DNA from: Halalkalicoccus jeotgali B3
GTDB lineage: Archaea; Halobacteriota; Halobacteria; Halobacteriales; Halalkalicoccaceae
Reading direction: 5' to 3'
DNA: 64,000 bases
Assembly: GCF_000196895.1 (NCBI RefSeq)
Contig: NC_014298.1
Coordinates: forward strand, 124,001 to 188,000
The notes under the pieces are model-generated. The model was not told the DNA's origin and searched no databases. It worked only from the letters and a program-made list of their open reading frames with translations. Every line of letters starts with the position of its first letter. Positions within the stretch are counted from its first letter, which is position 1. Made by a program: the position numbers and the translations under genes. Positions 1-9,940 of the stretch are shown here, in pieces.

Positions 1-39
1 GTTCTCGGCCGTTCGGACAGCGACTCCAGCAGTTCATAA

Positions 40-1512
40 CACCATGACGGAACACGACATCACGCTGAGTCGTACCTCTCGACGTTCGCGCCTGCGGTCC
101 CGACGTATCTCTACGGGACGTTGCTCTCAGGACAGTACGACATCCCGGCGATCCACTGTACGGTGACGGGTGCGTTCACGAACGTCCCGCCGGTCGACGC
201 CTACCGGGGGGCCGGTCGGCCCGAGGCGTCGTTCGTCATCGAGCGGTTGGTCTATCTCGGTGCCAAGGAGACGGGAATGGACCCCGCCGAGTTCCGCCGG
301 CAGAACTTCGTTCCCGACGATGCCTTTCCCTATCGGACGCAGGTCGCCGTCACCTACGACAGCGGCGACTACGAGAAACCCCTCGATAAGGCCCTGGAGA
401 TGGTCGATTACGAGTCGTTCCGCGACCGACAGGCCGAGGCCCGTGAGGAGGGTCGGTATCTCGGCATCGGCTTTTCGTGTTACATCGAAGCCTGTGGACT
501 CGCTCCGTCGGAACTCGCGGGCGAACTGGGCGCCCAGGCCGGGCTCTGGGAGTCGAGCCTCGTCCGGTTCCACCCCTCGGGCACGGTAACGGCGTTCTGT
601 GGCACGTCCGGTCACGGACAGGGCCACTCGACGACGTACGCACAGATCGTCGCGAACGAACTCGGGATCCCCTACGAAGACGTCGAGGTCGTCGAGGGCG
701 ACACCGACGAGATCCCACAGGGAATGGGGACCTACGGCTCCCGGTCGGCGGCGGTCGGCGGGAGCGCGCTGGTCAAGAGCTCCCAGAAGCTCGTCGACAA
801 GGCGCGGGAGATTGCGGCCCACCAACTGGAAGCCGACCCCGCCGACATTGAGTTCGAGGGCGGCGAGTTTCAGGTGGCGGGAGCGCCCGATCGCTCAATT
901 GGAATCAAGGCCGTCGCCGAACAGTCGTATCTCGCCCACGACATGCCCGACGACATGGAGCCGGGGTTGGAGGCGACGTCGTTCTACGATCCGGACAACT
1001 TCGTGTTCCCCTTCGGAACCCACGTCGCGGTCGTGGAAGTCGACCCGCGCTCGGGCGAGATCGACTTCGAGGAGTATGCAGCCGTCGACGACGTCGGGAA
1101 CCAGATCAACCCGAAGATCGTCGAGGGACAGGTCCACGGTGGCGTCGCACAGGGCGTCGGCCAGGCGCTCTACGAGGGTGCCGAGTACGACGACAACGCA
1201 CAGTTGATGACCGGATCGATGCAGGATTATGCCGTCCCGAAATCGATGCATATCCCGGAGGTGGAGACGGGGGCAACAGTTACGGAAAGTCCCCACAACC
1301 CGCTGGGGGTGAAAGGCGTCGGCGAGGCCGGGACCATCGCGGCGCCACAAGCAGTTGTAAACGCCGTCGCGGACGCGCTGGAGCCGTTCGGGGTCGACGC
1401 CATCGAGATGCCGATGACGGCCGAACGGGTCTGGAACGCCGTCGATGGACGGACCACGGCGGACGGCGGGCCCGACGCCCACGAGACGACTGACGACGGA
1501 GGTGACGTCTGA
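40..1512 (+). CDS. CoxL-type molybdopterin-binding subunit of a molybdenum hydroxylase (3' part)
   Basis: Large, molybdenum-cofactor-binding subunit of the xanthine dehydrogenase/CO dehydrogenase family. The visible part carries the AYRGAGR motif (nt 199-219), which in this family marks form II CoxL-like enzymes rather than true CO dehydrogenase (AYRCSFR). Also visible are a Gly-rich GTSGHGQGH segment (about nt 601-630) and the C-terminal GVKGVGEAG motif, whose Glu is the catalytic base. Substrate cannot be told from sequence. The N-terminal two fifths lie outside the window. The frame is open from base 40, but a TAA sits at 37-39 and family-like sequence does not continue upstream in the same frame, so the gene may be interrupted here. 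It ends in an ATGA-type overlap with the FAD-subunit gene. Confidence 0.85.
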   Translation, partial: HHDGTRHHAESYLSTFAPAVPTYLYGTLLSGQYDIPAIHCTVTGAFTNVPPVDAYRGAGRPEASFVIERLVYLGAKETGMDPAEFRRQNFVPDDAFPYRTQVAVTYDSGDYEKPLDKALEMVDYESFRDRQAEAREEGRYLGIGFSCYIEACGLAPSELAGELGAQAGLWESSLVRFHPSGTVTAFCGTSGHGQGHSTTYAQIVANELGIPYEDVEVVEGDTDEIPQGMGTYGSRSAAVGGSALVKSSQKLVDKAREIAAHQLEADPADIEFEGGEFQVAGAPDRSIGIKAVAEQSYLAHDMPDDMEPGLEATSFYDPDNFVFPFGTHVAVVEVDPRSGEIDFEEYAAVDDVGNQINPKIVEGQVHGGVAQGVGQALYEGAEYDDNAQLMTGSMQDYAVPKSMHIPEVETGATVTESPHNPLGVKGVGEAGTIAAPQAVVNAVADALEPFGVDAIEMPMTAERVWNAVDGRTTADGGPDAHETTDDGGDV

Positions 1513-2402
1513 TGTATCCCGACGAGTTCGACTACTACGAGGCGGAAACGATCGAGGACGCGATCGACCTGCTCGAAGAGCATTCGATGGCCGAAACGGA
1601 GCTGTTGGCGGGTGGACACAGCCTCCTTCCCGCGATGAAGACCGGCCTTTCGAGCCCGGAAGTGTTGATTGACATCAGCCAGATCGACGAACTGCGTGAT
1701 ATCCCCGTCGAGGACGATACGCTCGTCATCGGCGCGATGACACGCTACAGCGACCTCCTCGATGCCGAGACGGCCCACGAGCACGCGCCGGCGCTGACCG
1801 CCGCCGTCGAGTGGGTCGGCGACCAGCAGGTGCGCAATCGAGGGACGCTCGGGGGCAACCTCGCGCACGCGGACCCGGCCTCCGATCTCCCCGGTCCCGC
1901 ACTGGTGTCGGACGCCTCGCTGGTCGTCCACGGGCCGGACAGCGAGCGGAGGGTCCCCGCCGAGGAGTTCTACTTCGGGATGTACGCCACCGACCTCGGT
2001 CCGAGCGAGATCCTCACGGGGATCGAGGTGCCCTCGGCGGCCGACGCCGTCGGGAGCTACGTGAAGAAACCGAGCCCCTCATCAGGGTACGCGATGGTCG
2101 GCGTCGCGACGCTCCTGACGATGGACGGCGATACCGTTTCTTCGGTTCGGGTCGGTGCGAACGGCATCATGGATCATGGGGTGTAACTCGACCCCGTCGA
2201 GGACGCCCTTGTCGGCGAGGAACTCGACGAAGAGACCATCGAAGCGGCGGCCAGCCGTGCGTCCGACGACCTCGGTCCGACGATGATGATGGATGATCTG
2301 CAGGCGTCGGGCGAGTTCCGAGCACAGCTCTTGGAGGTCTACACCGAGCGGGCGCTCGAGGAGGTGATCGACCGGAATACGGCGCCTGCGGCGGCCGACT
2401 GA
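1512..2402 (+). pseudogene. CoxM-type FAD-binding subunit, interrupted by an in-frame stop
   Basis: FAD-binding subunit that passes electrons from the 2Fe-2S subunit of a molybdenum hydroxylase. The FAD motifs LLAGGHSLLP (about residues 32-41) and RNRGTLGGNLAHADP (about 112-126) are intact. An in-frame TAA at 2184-2186 ends the frame after 224 residues. The same frame continues with clear family sequence (LDPVEDALVGEELD..., about 71 residues) up to a TGA at 2400-2402, giving the usual total of near 296 residues. This is therefore a nonsense change and not a frameshift; the lost codon could have been CAA or, with two changes, CGA. The missing part is the C-terminal CO-dehydrogenase flavoprotein domain. 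Sequencing error is the alternative. Confidence 0.85.
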
Positions 2403-2543
2403 ATCGGCCGGCGTCGTGCTCTACCGGAAACCGAGGGCTTTCTGCGGACGGAGAGCTATATGGTACCATGGCGCGTCGAAAAGCGCGCGGCGTGACGGAC
2501 CGCGGCGGCAGTATCGAACGGAGCAACCAATAACAGAACAACC

Positions 2544-3458
2544 ATGAACGACGATTCAAAGACGCCGTTCTCAGACATGCAGGAGGCGGATCTCCGTGCC
2601 GGGTTCGAAGAACAGGACTACGTCGCCGAGGACGAAATTGTGACGACGGTCCTCCTAGCGCTGCGTCTCGGCAAGCCGCTGCTAGTCGAAGGAGAGCCCG
2701 GTGCGGGGAAGACCGAACTCGCCAAGGTGCTGGCGTCGGGGTTCGATTCCGAGCTCATTCGACTCCAGTGTTACGAAGGTCTCACCGCCGAGCACGCACT
2801 GTACGAGTGGAACTACACGAAACAGCTGCTCGCGGTCCAGACGGGTGAAGACCCCGAGACATCGGTGTTCGACGAGGAGTACCTGCTGGAACGGCCGTTG
2901 GTACAGGCACTCCGCGGGGGTGATGACCGACCGCCAGTGTTGCTGATCGACGAGATCGACCGCGCCGACGACGAGTTCGAGGCGCTGTTGCTGGAGGTAC
3001 TCTCGGAGTTCCAGGTGTCGATTCCGGAACTCGGAACCGTCTCGACCGATCGACCGCCGGTAGTGATCATCACGTCCAATCGAACGAGAGCCTTGAGCGA
3101 CGCGCTCAAGCGGCGCTGTCTCTACCTCCATGTCACACCGCCGTCGTTCGAAAAGGAGCGCGCCATCCTTCGACGGAAAGTCCCCGAGTTAGACGGCGTC
3201 GTTGCGGCACAGCTCTGTGCGATGGCCGCACGGCTCCGCGAGGAACCGCTCCGGAAACCACCCGGCGCGGCCGAAACCATCGACTGGGCCCGAGCCATCG
3301 CCACACTTCACGACGGCGACGGCGAAACACCCTCCCCTGAAACGATCAGGAACACGCTCGGATGCGTACTGAAGGAAACCGAAGACGCCCATCAAGTCGA
3401 TGACGACCTGCTCGCGGAACTGATCGAGGCCGCTGACGAAGCGAAAGGCGAATCATGA
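2544..3458 (+). CDS. MoxR-family AAA+ ATPase (CoxD-like)
   Basis: AAA+ ATPase of the MoxR type, 304 residues, the usual length. The Walker A GEPGAGKTELAK lies near residues 51-62 and the Walker B VLLIDEIDRADDEF near 132-145, followed by a sensor-1 ITSNR. In Cox clusters the homologue CoxD helps insert the Mo/Cu centre, together with a VWA partner. Here the VWA gene follows with a 4-nt ATGA overlap, which supports a co-translated chaperone pair. About 140 bases without a gene separate it from the broken coxM. The specific client is inferred from the neighbouring CoxL/CoxM and XdhC genes. Confidence 0.9.
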   Translation: MNDDSKTPFSDMQEADLRAGFEEQDYVAEDEIVTTVLLALRLGKPLLVEGEPGAGKTELAKVLASGFDSELIRLQCYEGLTAEHALYEWNYTKQLLAVQTGEDPETSVFDEEYLLERPLVQALRGGDDRPPVLLIDEIDRADDEFEALLLEVLSEFQVSIPELGTVSTDRPPVVIITSNRTRALSDALKRRCLYLHVTPPSFEKERAILRRKVPELDGVVAAQLCAMAARLREEPLRKPPGAAETIDWARAIATLHDGDGETPSPETIRNTLGCVLKETEDAHQVDDDLLAELIEAADEAKGES

Positions 3459-4750
3459 ACGATCCGATCCCCGACACTGCTCTCAGCGAGCACGTTCGTG
3501 CGGAGCTCGTCCGGTTCGTCCGAGCGCTCCGTCATAGCGGGGCGTCGGTACCGGCCAACGCCGCGACGACCGGCGCTCGGTCGCTCGCTGAAATCGGTTT
3601 CCGAGAGCAAGCCCGCGTTCGAACGGCGTTACGGGCCAGTCTCCTCACCGATAGTGACGACTTCGAGACGTTCGATCGCCTGTTCGAGGCGTTCTGGCGT
3701 CGACTTCTGGACGGACTCGATACCGAGTCCCCCGTGACGTCGAACACTGATGGCCCGGACGGTGGTCTCGCCCCGCTCGATGCCCCGACCAGCCACGAAG
3801 CGTCCACCGACCGCACTACTGCGGACGACGACACCGACCCCCAAGCCGATCGGACAGTCGGCCAATCGGTTGCTGGGGCGACCTCCGAGTCCACTGTCGG
3901 GAACGAAGCGACGACGACAGCCCTGTACAGTCCGTCGGGAACGGCCAGTTCCGTCGAGAGCTCTCTGCCGGCCGACACCGGAACCCTCGCGTCAGCGTTC
4001 CACGATCTGACCCGGACGCTGGATGGGCTCCAAGGACGTCGGTTTCAGTCAGGAACCGACGACGCCGACGTGCGACGGGCGCTTCGGGCGAGCGTGAGTA
4101 CCGGCGGCACCGTCCTGTCCGTGCCGAGGCGGGAACGCCGCCGAACCGCGGTTCGTGCACTCTTGCTGGTCGATGTCAGCCGATCGGTTCTCGATACGGT
4201 CGATCGGGGGTTCCTGATCGAGTTCCTCCGGCGAGCCGTTGACGAGTGGCGGGACGTCCGCGTGTTCTTCTTCGACGAGAGCCTTCGAGAAACGACGGAC
4301 GCCGTCGGTGCGTCGTCGGCGACCGCAGCGATGGAAGCCCTCGAAGCCGCCGAAACGGTGTGGGGTGGCGGGACGCGCATCGGCGAATCCTTCAGGCGTC
4401 TTCACCAGACGGCACCCGACGCCCTCGACCGACGGACGATCGTGTTCGTTATCAGTGATGGCCTGGAGATGGGCGATGTGAGTACGCTCGAACGCGAACT
4501 CTCGTGGCTCGCGTGCAGATCGAAACGGATGTTCTGGTTGAATCCGCTGGCTACGGCCGAGGCGTACGAACCGACCGCCCGCGGAATGGCCGCTTCGCTT
4601 CCGTATCTCGACGGTCTGTTCGCGTTCGAAGGCCCGAGCGACGTCGCCGAACTGGCGCGCCAGCTCCGAGAGTGGGGGCCCGGCAGACGAATCGGCTACG
4701 AGTTCGACTCCCAAGCCGCCGAATCGCATCGAAACCAACCGATCACGTGA
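3455..4750 (+). CDS. VWA domain protein (CoxE-like)
   Basis: 431-residue partner of the MoxR ATPase. The C-terminal half holds a von Willebrand factor A domain with a full MIDAS site: DVSRS (about residue 240), the Thr of GGGTRIG (about 306-312) and Asp in VISDG. The N-terminal part is helical, followed by a low-complexity acidic linker rich in Ser, Thr and Asp (about residues 90-170), a common haloarchaeal insert. CoxE-like proteins work with CoxD in maturing the active site of CO dehydrogenase-type enzymes. Translation start overlaps the moxR stop by 4 nt. A 14-nt gap leads to xdhC. Confidence 0.88.
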   Translation: MNDPIPDTALSEHVRAELVRFVRALRHSGASVPANAATTGARSLAEIGFREQARVRTALRASLLTDSDDFETFDRLFEAFWRRLLDGLDTESPVTSNTDGPDGGLAPLDAPTSHEASTDRTTADDDTDPQADRTVGQSVAGATSESTVGNEATTTALYSPSGTASSVESSLPADTGTLASAFHDLTRTLDGLQGRRFQSGTDDADVRRALRASVSTGGTVLSVPRRERRRTAVRALLLVDVSRSVLDTVDRGFLIEFLRRAVDEWRDVRVFFFDESLRETTDAVGASSATAAMEALEAAETVWGGGTRIGESFRRLHQTAPDALDRRTIVFVISDGLEMGDVSTLERELSWLACRSKRMFWLNPLATAEAYEPTARGMAASLPYLDGLFAFEGPSDVAELARQLREWGPGRRIGYEFDSQAAESHRNQPIT

Positions 4751-4764
4751 CCAACGATTAACCC

Positions 4765-5901
4765 ATGAGTACAAGCGACTGGAGTCTGCCGGAAACGGAC
4801 GTATTCGACCGGATACGAACCACGCTCGAAGCGGAGTCGGAAGCAGTCTTAGCGACGGTGATCGCGGTCGAGGGCAGTGCGTACCGCCGCCCGGGTGCGA
4901 AGATGCTGCTGTCGCCGGATGGACCCGAAGTGGGGAGCATTACCGCCGGCTGTTTGGAGGACGAGGTTCGTGCACTGGCCGCCGACGTACTGGCCGACGG
5001 CGCACCCCGCGTCGAAACGTGGGACTTGACCGGTGACGACGACGTCTGGGGCCTCGGCGTGGGCTGTAACGGCGTTATAACGGTCCTCTTAGAACCGCTC
5101 GGCGAATCGTACCGTCCCGTCGTAGACGCGTACCGCGCCGGCGAGACGATCGGTGTCCTGACCGTAGTCGGGGGCGAAGCCGATGCGGCGATCGGGGATC
5201 GCACGTACTACCGTCCGAACGACGGGTTCGAGGACGAGACGTTTCCGGAGGCGATACAGGACGAACTCGAAGCCCCACTCGGAGAGGTGATCGATGCCGG
5301 CGATGCCGAGACGGTATCCATCGATTCCAGCGACGGGAACATCGAGGTGTACGTAGAGGGTGTCAGACCGCCGCCCGAACTCGTCGTCTTCGGCTCCGGA
5401 CACGACATCGATCCGGTCGTCAAACTGGCGAAACTCGTCGATTTCCGCGTGACCGTCGTTTCGTTTCGCGGCGGGCAAGCCGATGCCGATCGAGTTCCGC
5501 GCGCGGATGCCGTTATGTCAGCATCGCCGCGCGAGGTCGGGGAGCTCCGGCAATGGGATAGGGATACGTATGCGGTGGTGATGAGTCACAACTTCCTCGA
5601 TGACCGATTTGCGCTCGAACAGTTGTTGGAAACTCCCGTTCCGTATATCGGACTAATGGGGCCACGCAAACGGTTCGATGAGATGCGTGAGGAGTTCACT
5701 GAGGAAGGTCGGACGTTTACCGAAGCCGAACTCGAACGGGTGTATACCCCTATCGGACTGAGTCTCGGCGGCGATGCCCCGTTTCAGATCGCATTCAGCA
5801 TCGTCGCCGAGTTGCTTGCAGTTGCACACGATCGGACGCCACAGCATCTCACGCAGCGAATAGGACCGATCCACGACCGCATCGATATCACGCCCGACTG
5901 A
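4765..5901 (+). CDS. xdhC: XdhC/CoxI family molybdenum hydroxylase maturation protein
   Basis: 378-residue XdhC-type protein that in the family binds, sulfurylates and hands over the molybdenum cofactor to xanthine dehydrogenase-like enzymes. The N-terminal CoxI domain shows EGSAYRRPGAKM (about residues 33-44) and GCLEDEV, with the conserved Cys in GLGVGCNG (about 95-102). The C-terminal Rossmann domain starts at ELVVFGSGHD (about 205) and contains IGLMGPRKR (about 296). It may serve the nearby CoxL enzyme, the two-subunit enzyme at 20.9-23.9 kb, or both. Confidence 0.9.
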   Translation: MSTSDWSLPETDVFDRIRTTLEAESEAVLATVIAVEGSAYRRPGAKMLLSPDGPEVGSITAGCLEDEVRALAADVLADGAPRVETWDLTGDDDVWGLGVGCNGVITVLLEPLGESYRPVVDAYRAGETIGVLTVVGGEADAAIGDRTYYRPNDGFEDETFPEAIQDELEAPLGEVIDAGDAETVSIDSSDGNIEVYVEGVRPPPELVVFGSGHDIDPVVKLAKLVDFRVTVVSFRGGQADADRVPRADAVMSASPREVGELRQWDRDTYAVVMSHNFLDDRFALEQLLETPVPYIGLMGPRKRFDEMREEFTEEGRTFTEAELERVYTPIGLSLGGDAPFQIAFSIVAELLAVAHDRTPQHLTQRIGPIHDRIDITPD

Positions 5902-5903
5902 GT

Positions 5904-6119
5904 ATGGTCACTAGCAACGAACACGGTGACGATGCAGGACGAATACTCGCCCAGACCTGGAGTCTGGCCGCGAACTTCCGGACGCCTGCTGAGTACGGGA
6001 TTCCGACCGCTCCCGTATTCGAAGCGAACTATTGTGATGACGGTACTCTCGTACTGGTAGCATCCAACAGTGGTAAAACAGTCCTCACGGCGAAACGAGC
6101 CAGTCGCGTCCGGCGATAA
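5904..6119 (+). CDS. small conserved-looking hypothetical protein
   Basis: 71-residue ORF starting 2 nt after the xdhC stop, so probably co-transcribed. Acidic N-terminal half and a basic C-terminus ending in RASRVRR. No domain recognised. The tight spacing and coding-like composition support it as a gene; its function is unknown. Confidence 0.5.
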   Translation: MVTSNEHGDDAGRILAQTWSLAANFRTPAEYGIPTAPVFEANYCDDGTLVLVASNSGKTVLTAKRASRVRR

Positions 6120-6474
6120 TTCGTTTACCCCGCTCGATCGTGTGTTCACGGAGCGCCTCGAGAGACACGCCCTTCCGCTCTACTGGCCCGTAGCCATACC
6201 AGTCTCACAGGGAGTATCTCGTACGATCTCCATCCAAACTACACTGAATACTGCACGCCATCGAACTTTCATCTCTGCTCGATACACCCCCTCGATTCGA
6301 TAGTAGAGGCGATATCGTCTGCACGTCCAGTACGAAAATCAACCGCCAGTGTTGAAATATGATCTAGACCACATCCGACTCAACGGATTATTGACTATCC
6401 TACGATCTTCGTGAGGAACTGGACCAGGCCTGCCGGCCTCAAATTCTAACTTCGTGTACCGCGTGTGATAACTT
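6120..6474. other. gap without a supported gene
   Basis: 355 bases. A minus-strand open stretch (about 6115-6200) reads WYGYGPVERKGVSLEALREH followed by more charged residues and looks coding-like, but it has stops on both sides and no recognisable family. It may be a gene remnant. Nothing else seen. Confidence 0.4.
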
Positions 6475-6747
6475 ATGGGATCGAAATCAGACAAGGACGG
6501 GATTGAGGTATGGCTCGTTGAGCGAGGCTACAACGATCGGGATCTCATCATCCTCAAATACGCGACGCCCAGCGGAGAGCGAGTCTTCCGGAGAGAAGTC
6601 TCCTCACAGGCCCTAGACACAGTGACCGCCGCCAAAACCGTTGCTCCTGGCGATCTCGCATCCGTTGATGAATCGGCGGTTCAGAAACGATACGCTAGTG
6701 AAGTCGAGCGAATGAAAGAGAAATACGAACCGGCGGATCCGGTCTGA
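6475..6747 (+). CDS. conserved haloarchaeal hypothetical protein
   Basis: 90-residue acidic protein with a beta-rich N-terminal half (IEVWLVERGYNDRDLIILKY) and a charged helical C-terminus ending in Glu/Lys-rich sequence. The pattern WLVER...ATPSGER.FRRE resembles small uncharacterised haloarchaeal proteins that I recall only in general terms. Stand-alone gene 60 nt before the IMPDH-like gene. Function unknown. Confidence 0.65.
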   Translation: MGSKSDKDGIEVWLVERGYNDRDLIILKYATPSGERVFRREVSSQALDTVTAAKTVAPGDLASVDESAVQKRYASEVERMKEKYEPADPV

Positions 6748-6806
6748 TCGCGTTCGTCGGATAAGGACGGACTTATGAGACAGGGACGGTTCCCATACTG
6801 GGGATA

Positions 6807-7916
6807 ATGAACGAGTTGCGTACCGGCTTGAGTTACGGCGATGTCCTCCTGATCCCGAACCGATCACCCGTCGACAGTCGAAACGACGTCGATCTCTCAA
6901 CGACACTCACCCCGGCTGTCGAACTGGATATACCGCTCGTCTCGGCCGCGATGGACACCGTTACGGAAGCCGATCTAGCGGTCGAACTCGCCCGTGCCGG
7001 AGGCTTCGGAGTTCTCCATCGGTTCCTCACCCCCGATGAACAGGCCACACAGGTCACCCAGGTGACGGCTGCAGGCGAACACGTCGGCGCTGCCGTCGGT
7101 ATCAACGAGGATTACGTTGCACGCGGCGCTGTCGTGGTCGATGCTGGCGTCGACGCACTCGTCGTCGACGTCGCACACGGGCACCTCGAACGGACGCTCA
7201 CCGCCGTCGAGACCCTCTCCGAGGAGTTCCCCGATACGGACCTCGTTGCTGGCAACGTCGCGACGCCTGCAGGCGTCGAAGACCTCGCCACTGCCGGTGC
7301 CGACTGCGTGAAAGTCGGTATCGGACCCGGCTCTCACTGTACCACCCGAAAGGTCGCCGGTGCCGGCGTTCCCCAGCTGACCGCCGTTGATGACTGTGCG
7401 ACGGCGGCTGCCGACCTGGATGTCACGGTCTGCGCGGATGGGGGAATTCGCACATCGGGTGATGCGGTAAAGGCACTGATGGCTGGGGCAGATACCGTGA
7501 TGCTTGGAAGCCTCTTTGCCGGCACCGAAGAGGCACCTGGGGCGGTTATCGAAGTCGATGGAGCACGGTACAAGCGATCCCGAGGGATGGCAACCACGGC
7601 TGCGGCCGAGGATCGTGAGGACAAGCCGGACAACGTCAGTGCCGACGAAGGAGTCGAGGCTCTAACGCCCTATAAGGGGCCGATGGCTGCTGTAGCCGAG
7701 GAGTTCTCTGCCGGCATTCGCTCGGGACTTTCCTATTGTGGTGGTCATACGATACCGAAAGCCCGCAAAACGGCTGAATTCATCCGTGTTGCCCAGAGTG
7801 CAAAAGAACGTGAAGGGTTCCACACCGACCAAGACTGGGAAGGCATCACCGTGGATAGTGAAGCAAAACCGAGACGTGATCTCGGTTCCGACGTAACCGC
7901 TGAAAACGACGGCTGA
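6807..7916 (+). CDS. IMP dehydrogenase/GMP reductase family enzyme without CBS domains
   Basis: 369-residue TIM-barrel enzyme acting on purine nucleotides. The catalytic Cys loop [20 protein letters not shown] (about residues 171-190) is clear, as are the phosphate-binding [10 protein letters not shown] (about 210-219) and a C-terminal SYCGGHTI. No CBS pair interrupts the barrel and the flap after [13 protein letters not shown] is short, both closer to GMP reductase than to housekeeping IMPDH. GMP reductase would make IMP from GMP, a salvage step that fits the purine-degradation genes downstream. Which reaction it catalyses is not decided by the sequence. It stands alone with its own promoter region. 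Confidence 0.85.
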   Translation: MNELRTGLSYGDVLLIPNRSPVDSRNDVDLSTTLTPAVELDIPLVSAAMDTVTEADLAVELARAGGFGVLHRFLTPDEQATQVTQVTAAGEHVGAAVGINEDYVARGAVVVDAGVDALVVDVAHGHLERTLTAVETLSEEFPDTDLVAGNVATPAGVEDLATAGADCVKVGIGPGSHCTTRKVAGAGVPQLTAVDDCATAAADLDVTVCADGGIRTSGDAVKALMAGADTVMLGSLFAGTEEAPGAVIEVDGARYKRSRGMATTAAAEDREDKPDNVSADEGVEALTPYKGPMAAVAEEFSAGIRSGLSYCGGHTIPKARKTAEFIRVAQSAKEREGFHTDQDWEGITVDSEAKPRRDLGSDVTAENDG

Positions 7917-8314
7917 ACCGGCAGTTTCTCCCATTGAGCATTCATGAACCTCCGCGAATAACCGACTCCACAGAGTCGAATACTTTGATGATAAATGATA
8001 TAATACTAAATAAATATGAATTAGACTATACGTGGTGACCTCGTATAACCGTTGGACCGTCTACACGAACGGTCTCACAAAAGGGACTAGCGAAGGACGA
8101 CGCTTGTTTCCCATTGTGGCGAATGGAGCAAATCAAGGCTGTCAGAGGCACCCTTTGCTCCTGTTCCCGTGTTGGTGGCCGTAATCGAAGACGAATCACC
8201 CTATCTCCGCTACACAGCCACCACCGTACTCTGAGCGCGAGTGTGGATAGTGATTGGCCCTAAACTATACAAACCGCTCAGTACCACCGCTTCAATACTG
8301 AGCCTGTACGCTCC
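7917..8314. other. AT-rich intergenic region between convergent genes
   Basis: About 400 bases with an AT-rich core near 7985-8025. The flanking genes converge. No ORF, RNA or clear repeat was recognised. Confidence 0.5.
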
Positions 8315-9940
8315 TCAGAGGATAGCAGTCGTCTCCTTCGGGGCAAACAGGAGTTCACAGACTCTCCGCTCTGCAGCTCGTAGGTGGGTGGTAAACGTCG
8401 GCTGTGATACGTTCAACGATGCTGCGACTTCTCGGCCGGTATTCGTACGCGGTGATTGGAAAAACCCACTGAAGTACGCTGTTTGGAGTGTTGCCAGTTG
8501 CTTAGCCGTTAGACGCTCTTCACAGATCGTCTGAAACGTGCCGTGTGTCTTGAGCGTCCGTTCTTGGGTCCGTCGGGACAGTAACTCTATGCTGGGACCA
8601 TCGTGTCGTAACTGTTCGATGAACTTGCGGACAGTAGCTGTATGGGAGATATCGACGGTAGCCGTTACCGCTCCATCCTCGATCGTAAGGGTACGCACGA
8701 TTCCATCCTGTTCGACGACTCGTGATGGGAGTGTCGGCTTAGATACCCGTGCTCTAAACAGGGCCTCATTGGTCTGGTCGGAGAGACAGTGTAGCTCCGT
8801 AATCGCGGTTATCTGTTCACCGGCTGTGATGATTTCCTCCGGTCGGATGTCGCTTACAGTAAAGAAGACATCCGGTTCACCATCCGCGTGGTGAACGAGT
8901 CCCTCGAACTCGATGGCACACTCTGCGTGTTGTGTGAGGTGGCACAGCGGTGTGTTTGGCTCTCGACACTGCAGTGTGAGTTCGACAACCTGGTTTGTAT
9001 GGCGGGTCTCCCGTGTCTCGACAGCAGTAATCGCATGTGCGATCATCTGGCCGAGTTCCGCTAACACGACGTGGTCACGCTCGTCGGGTCGGGGATGGTC
9101 GGCATAGACCGTCAAAACACCGTACAGCGACTGTTTGTAAATCAACGGAACGCTGATACACGAGCGCGCACCCCGTTCGAGAGTCCTCTCTCGTAACGGT
9201 TCGAATCGAGTCTCAGTTGCAATGTCCGAAACCACCTGCAGGGTTCCTGTAGCCGCTGCGGTCGCGATGGGGTTTCGACCGGCTGCTGTGCCGTCGGTTC
9301 GTATCTCGAGTTCATTTACGTACCTGTCATCGACGCCCGCCCATTCGCGTGGAGAGATCGTTTCGGTAACCGGGTCTTGCTTGCCGATCCAGGCGAATTC
9401 GTACTGATCGGAGGCCGCCAGTCGGTCACAGACGGCCCGATCGATTGCAGCGCGACTGTCGGCCTCTACTAGCGCTTTGTCGATCTCTCGGATGAGGCCG
9501 TTGAGTCGATCGAGACGCGCTAGCTCCTCGTTTTGTCGTGCTAGTTGCTCTTCGCCCACCGCACGATTCCACGCCGTTTCGAGGGTTGTCGCAAGCGTGT
9601 TTGCCAGATCGATCGTTCGTTCGTTGAGCGCTTCCGCGTGAGTGGTACCCGCACAGATAACGCCGTGTCTCCCGAGCGGGACCAGTATGTAATTTTGGAG
9701 TAGAGACGTCCTTGATGTGTGTTCCTCCTCGATTTCACGTTCGTCTTCGGGCGTCCGAGGAGTGGTTTTGACGGCCGTTTCGTTGCTGATGAACGCCTGC
9801 CATACCTGTTCTGAGAATTCAGTGGGGAGTTGAACAGTATCGGGTTCCATCTCTGAGGCAACGGAGCGAGTCTGGTGGTGGAACTCACCGGTGGTCTCAT
9901 CGTAGCGCCAGAGGGCGGTGTACTCGACATCGAGTTTCAT
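8315..9940 (-). CDS. GAF-domain bacterio-opsin-activator-type HTH_10 transcriptional regulator
   Basis: 541-residue predicted regulator. A GAF-like region near the N-terminus (about residues 20-135) is followed by a short coiled coil (about 138-165, LARQNEELARLDRLN) and a second GAF domain (about 170-310) with the CISVPLIYKQSLYGVLTVYA signature. A bat-type N-terminal domain follows. The protein ends in an HTH_10 domain with LTAKQLATLQTAYFSGFFQS and the recognition helix near SQPTFTTHLRAAERRV. Such proteins are haloarchaeal sensors or regulators of unknown ligand. It is monocistronic and followed by 1 kb without genes. Confidence 0.9.
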   Translation of the reverse strand: MKLDVEYTALWRYDETTGEFHHQTRSVASEMEPDTVQLPTEFSEQVWQAFISNETAVKTTPRTPEDEREIEEEHTSRTSLLQNYILVPLGRHGVICAGTTHAEALNERTIDLANTLATTLETAWNRAVGEEQLARQNEELARLDRLNGLIREIDKALVEADSRAAIDRAVCDRLAASDQYEFAWIGKQDPVTETISPREWAGVDDRYVNELEIRTDGTAAGRNPIATAAATGTLQVVSDIATETRFEPLRERTLERGARSCISVPLIYKQSLYGVLTVYADHPRPDERDHVVLAELGQMIAHAITAVETRETRHTNQVVELTLQCREPNTPLCHLTQHAECAIEFEGLVHHADGEPDVFFTVSDIRPEEIITAGEQITAITELHCLSDQTNEALFRARVSKPTLPSRVVEQDGIVRTLTIEDGAVTATVDISHTATVRKFIEQLRHDGPSIELLSRRTQERTLKTHGTFQTICEERLTAKQLATLQTAYFSGFFQSPRTNTGREVAASLNVSQPTFTTHLRAAERRVCELLFAPKETTAIL

